A stretch of 56,490 nucleotides of DNA from an uncultured Lachnospiraceae bacterium. Lineage in GTDB: Bacteria > Bacillota > Clostridia > Lachnospirales > Lachnospiraceae. Of the stretch, positions 53,682 to 56,490 are shown piece after piece. The notes beneath the pieces are model-generated. The model was not told the DNA's origin. It saw only the letters and a list, made by a program, of their open reading frames with translations, and did no database searches. The stretch lies in NCBI GenBank assembly GCA_934320895.1, contig CAKRFY010000016.1:1-56490 (forward strand), in the 5' to 3' direction. Within the stretch, counting starts at the first letter, position 1, and every line of letters starts with the position of its first letter. The translations under genes and the position numbers were made by a program.

Positions 53682-54467
53682 ATGTTCAAAAATGGTTTCT
53701 TTGAAAGTCCGTTGTACAAGTTTGGCACAAGACTTGTGGATGTACTTGCACTTAACTTTTTATGGCTGTTTTGCAGTCTGCCGCTTTTACTTGCAATTAT
53801 TATTCCGAAGTGGTTGGGATTGTTTTGGATTCCATGTGGGATTATTGGTGCTTTTACTATGGGGGCTGCGTCCGTAGCTGCTTTTTCAATTACATTAAAG
53901 ATGGTAGATGATGAAGAAGGTTATATATTTAAACCTTTTTTTAAAGAATTTAAGGCAAGTTTTTTGAAAGGTGGTATAGCTGGTGTAATACAAACATTTG
54001 CAGTATATGCGTTGTATATTGATTTTCAGCTTTATCACAATGTCAAAGATTCAAATATAGTATTTTTAGTAGTATTTGTACTTGGAATATTTTTACTGTT
54101 TACGCATTATGTATATGCATATGCACTTATGGGAAGGTATGAAAATACTGTTGTAAATACACTTAGGAATTCGTTTACAATAGCATTGAGATATTTCAAA
54201 AAAACAATATTGATATTTCTGGTTGTAGCTTTTGAGATCATATTGTTCGTGTGGTCAAGTACTACGGAGTTTATAGGTATAATAATAGGTCCGGTATGCA
54301 TTATGTTTACGATAAGTGGAATGGCAAAACCGATATTTCTTCAGATTGAGAAAGATAATGGTGGCGGAGAAAATAAAGATGAAGCCGAAGATGATATTGA
54401 TTTATCCGAATATGAGAACATTGATTATGAAAAGCTTGCTAAAAAAGCAGGTGAAGATCCAAAATAG
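53682..54467 (+). CDS. yesL: YesL family membrane protein (DUF624)
   Basis: 261-residue polytopic protein with about five or six membrane spans. The start SPLYKFGTRLVDVLALNFLWLFCSLPL and the later YALMGRYENTVVNTLRNSFTIALRYFKKTI are DUF624 hallmarks. An acidic cytoplasmic tail ends it. YesL genes accompany YesM/YesN and CUT1 transporters of plant polysaccharide (rhamnogalacturonan) clusters in B. subtilis. Its molecular role is not known. AGGAGG lies 13 bp upstream of the ATG. Confidence 0.92.
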   Translation: MFKNGFFESPLYKFGTRLVDVLALNFLWLFCSLPLLLAIIIPKWLGLFWIPCGIIGAFTMGAASVAAFSITLKMVDDEEGYIFKPFFKEFKASFLKGGIAGVIQTFAVYALYIDFQLYHNVKDSNIVFLVVFVLGIFLLFTHYVYAYALMGRYENTVVNTLRNSFTIALRYFKKTILIFLVVAFEIILFVWSSTTEFIGIIIGPVCIMFTISGMAKPIFLQIEKDNGGGENKDEAEDDIDLSEYENIDYEKLAKKAGEDPK

Positions 54468-54655
54468 TTAAAAAAATAAAAAATGTAGAAATTATAGGAT
54501 ATAACTTCAAAAAAAGTGAGGGTAATAAAAGTGCTTAAAAATATTGCACGATTATCCATTAAATTGTAAAATATACACATAGGAATAAGTAATGGTCAGT
54601 GTTGTGTTGTGCACGGATCGGAGAGTTAATATACAACACAGAAAAGAGGAAAATT

Positions 54656-56368
54656 ATGAGAAAAACTGCATTTAGTAAAAAAATGCTTTCTGTATTGCTT
54701 GCAGGCAGTATGGTTGTTGGTTCTACATCAATGCTTACAGGATGTGGAACAAAGAAAAAAAGTGGAGTTATAAAACTTGATGTGTATAGTCAGTTAGCAA
54801 ACACACAGGGTATGCAGACAGGCTGGGGTGCAGATGTACTTAAAGAGAAGTTCAATGTTGAACTTAATATTATCCCGGACGCAGATGGTGTATATCAGAC
54901 ACGTGCACAGAATGGAAATCTTGGAGATATAGTTATCTGGGGTAGTGATTCAAAGGATTATGTTGACGCCGTTAAGAATAATCTTTTACTTGACTGGAAT
55001 GAAGATGATCTTCTTAAAGATTGTGGACCATATATTGAGAAGCATATGTCTGATGCTCTTAAGAAAAACAGTGGTCTTACAAAGACAATTACAGATGGTC
55101 AGAAAGATACAGTATATGGTATTGGTCACAACATTGCAACAAGCAGTAAAGATCATGATGCATTTTTCTATACATGGGATACACGTTGGGATTTATACAA
55201 GAAGTTAGGTTATCCTAAGATCAAAGATCTTGATGATTTTAAGAACATGCTTGTTAAAATGCATGAAATCTGTCCTAAGGATGACAATGGAAATCCTACA
55301 TATGCTATTTCACTTTGGTCTGACTGGGATGACGGAATGGTTATGTATGTTAAGTCAACGGCTTCAGCTTACTACGGATATGATGAAATGGGAGTTGGAT
55401 TATATGATCCTAAGACAGGTAAGTTCCATGATGCACTTGAGGATAACGGACCATACCTTAAGATGCTTAAATTCTACAATGACTTATATCGTGAGGGTCT
55501 TGTAGATCCTGATTCAATGACACAGACATATGATCAGATGAGTGCTAAAGTTAAGAGTGGTGGTGTATTATTCTCAATCTTCAACTACTCTGGTTCACTT
55601 GGATATAACACAAATGCACATCTTAAAGCAGGTAAATATATGTATTGTATGAAGCCTGACGAAGCTAAGCCTATCGTTTATGGTATGAATACACAGGGTG
55701 GTGACCGTGTTACAACAATCGGTGCAAAGACAGAGTACCCTGATTTATGTATGGAGATCATCAACTACTTTGCAACTCCTGAAGGACGTATGGTATACGG
55801 ATATGGTCCTAAGGGTGAGACATGGGATTATGATAAGGATGGTAACACATACTTCACAAAATTTGGTAAGGAGACTCATGCTGACGGAAAGACAAAGATG
55901 GAGAAGCATAAGGGATCATTCCAGGATGGACAGATTCAGGCCGCATTCTCTACATGGGCTAATGATGCTGAGAACCCTGACTCAAATGGTGAAACATATA
56001 ACAGTGATAACTGGAAGAGCAATATTAAAACTCCTGAGTATAAAATTCAGCAGGATTGGGTTGATAAGACAGGATGCAAGAACCTTAATGACTATATGGA
56101 AAAAGGTGGAAATTATACAGTAGCTCCTGCAACATCTTACTCAGCAAGTGCTAAGGACGATGAATTAAAAACAACTTGGTCACAGGTTACAACATCTATC
56201 AAAGAGAATTCTTGGAAAGCAATTTATGCTAAAACAGATGCAGAGTTTAACAAGTGTGTTCAGAAGATGAAGAAGGATACAGCATCTTATGGATATGACA
56301 AGTGCCTCAAGTGGTGTGAGAATGAGGCTGCAACTCGTCGTTCATTAGAAAAGGCGTTGAAAAACTAA
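54656..56368 (+). CDS. Extracellular solute-binding lipoprotein
   Basis: 570-residue type-I solute-binding protein. The lipoprotein signal MLTGCGTKKK has its lipid-modified Cys at ~30. The long mature domain with many aromatic residues (DAFFYTWDTRWDLYKKLGYPK; YFATPEGRMVYGYGPKGETWDYDKDGN) fits the LplA/YtcQ type that binds oligosaccharides. It lies 188 bp after yesL and could have its own promoter. The ATG at 54656 follows GAGGAAAATT; an upstream GTG at 54599 would add 19 residues that do not look like a signal. Together with both permeases it forms a CUT1 importer lacking only the ATPase. Confidence 0.93.
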   Translation: MRKTAFSKKMLSVLLAGSMVVGSTSMLTGCGTKKKSGVIKLDVYSQLANTQGMQTGWGADVLKEKFNVELNIIPDADGVYQTRAQNGNLGDIVIWGSDSKDYVDAVKNNLLLDWNEDDLLKDCGPYIEKHMSDALKKNSGLTKTITDGQKDTVYGIGHNIATSSKDHDAFFYTWDTRWDLYKKLGYPKIKDLDDFKNMLVKMHEICPKDDNGNPTYAISLWSDWDDGMVMYVKSTASAYYGYDEMGVGLYDPKTGKFHDALEDNGPYLKMLKFYNDLYREGLVDPDSMTQTYDQMSAKVKSGGVLFSIFNYSGSLGYNTNAHLKAGKYMYCMKPDEAKPIVYGMNTQGGDRVTTIGAKTEYPDLCMEIINYFATPEGRMVYGYGPKGETWDYDKDGNTYFTKFGKETHADGKTKMEKHKGSFQDGQIQAAFSTWANDAENPDSNGETYNSDNWKSNIKTPEYKIQQDWVDKTGCKNLNDYMEKGGNYTVAPATSYSASAKDDELKTTWSQVTTSIKENSWKAIYAKTDAEFNKCVQKMKKDTASYGYDKCLKWCENEAATRRSLEKALKN

Positions 56369-56490
56369 GATTAAAGTTTGTCTCTTGTATGAATATTTAT
56401 TCCCCCGTGCGATAGGAGGGCACTGAAAAACATACCATTTTTGTTTTGATTTTTAGAAAAGAAAAAATCCATCAGAATTTTTATGATTCT
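56369..56490. other. Downstream end of window, no feature
   Basis: 122 bp after the lipoprotein stop. It contains a possible hairpin GTGC/GCAC at 56407-56423 and AT-rich sequence. No gene start can be seen before the window ends. Confidence 0.5.

Overview
The window is the replication-origin region of a low-GC Firmicute, most likely a member of the Lachnospiraceae (Lachnospira/Roseburia-like). The order gyrA-gyrB-recF-yaaA-dnaN-dnaA | oriC | rpmH-rnpA-yidD-yidC-jag-mnmE-mnmG-rsmG ... parA-parB is the classic Firmicute layout. Strong Shine-Dalgarno sites, a split class I fumarase, a DUF4446 gene after parB, and a YesM/Lpl/YesL-type polysaccharide uptake locus fit Clostridia. The genus is inference only.

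Layout. 1-830: 5' end of a 16S rRNA gene with tandem promoters, preceded by tRNA-Ser(GCU), all on the minus strand. 829-2309: fumarase subunits. 2422-11066: DNA replication genes, minus strand. 11082-11760: oriC, dense in DnaA boxes. 11908-21826: plus-strand housekeeping block (ribosome, RNase P, membrane insertion, tRNA/rRNA modification, chromosome partitioning with two parS sites). 21943-23824: small alarmone synthetase and a family 2 glycosyltransferase. 23928-31522: accessory envelope cluster with a carboxypeptidase-regulatory/Ig protein, a membrane Ser/Thr kinase carrying leucine-rich repeats, a Lys-rich secreted Ig protein, and a large exported protein ending in a C39-like domain that appears to lack its catalytic Cys. 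32059-37045: the conserved tmk-yaaR-holB-ricT-trmN6-rsmI operon. 37065-40367: a secreted Ig-repeat protein and a DnaJ / degenerate-GGDEF fusion. 40411-45094: murA, an OLD-family nuclease, a flavin reductase and a single Ig-like domain protein. 45251-47695: secreted fibronectin-III protein. 47868-56368: YesM-type sensor kinase, membrane-anchored Ser-rich exported protein, two LplB/LplC-type permeases, YesL and a solute-binding lipoprotein, probably for oligosaccharide uptake.

Most notable: (1) a dispersed intergenic repeat family with at least four copies (18975, 28847, 45173, 50845) that share a 3' hairpin with partly compensatory changes; (2) the kinase/LRR plus secreted-Ig cluster and the DnaJ-pseudoGGDEF plus Ig-protein pair, both unusual signalling-to-surface arrangements; (3) a parS site at the centre of a 42-bp perfect palindrome that also looks like the terminator of the preceding operon; (4) a 34-bp near-perfect palindrome of DnaA boxes in oriC; (5) a sugar permease with an extra N-terminal membrane domain. 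No transposase, CRISPR array or prophage was seen.
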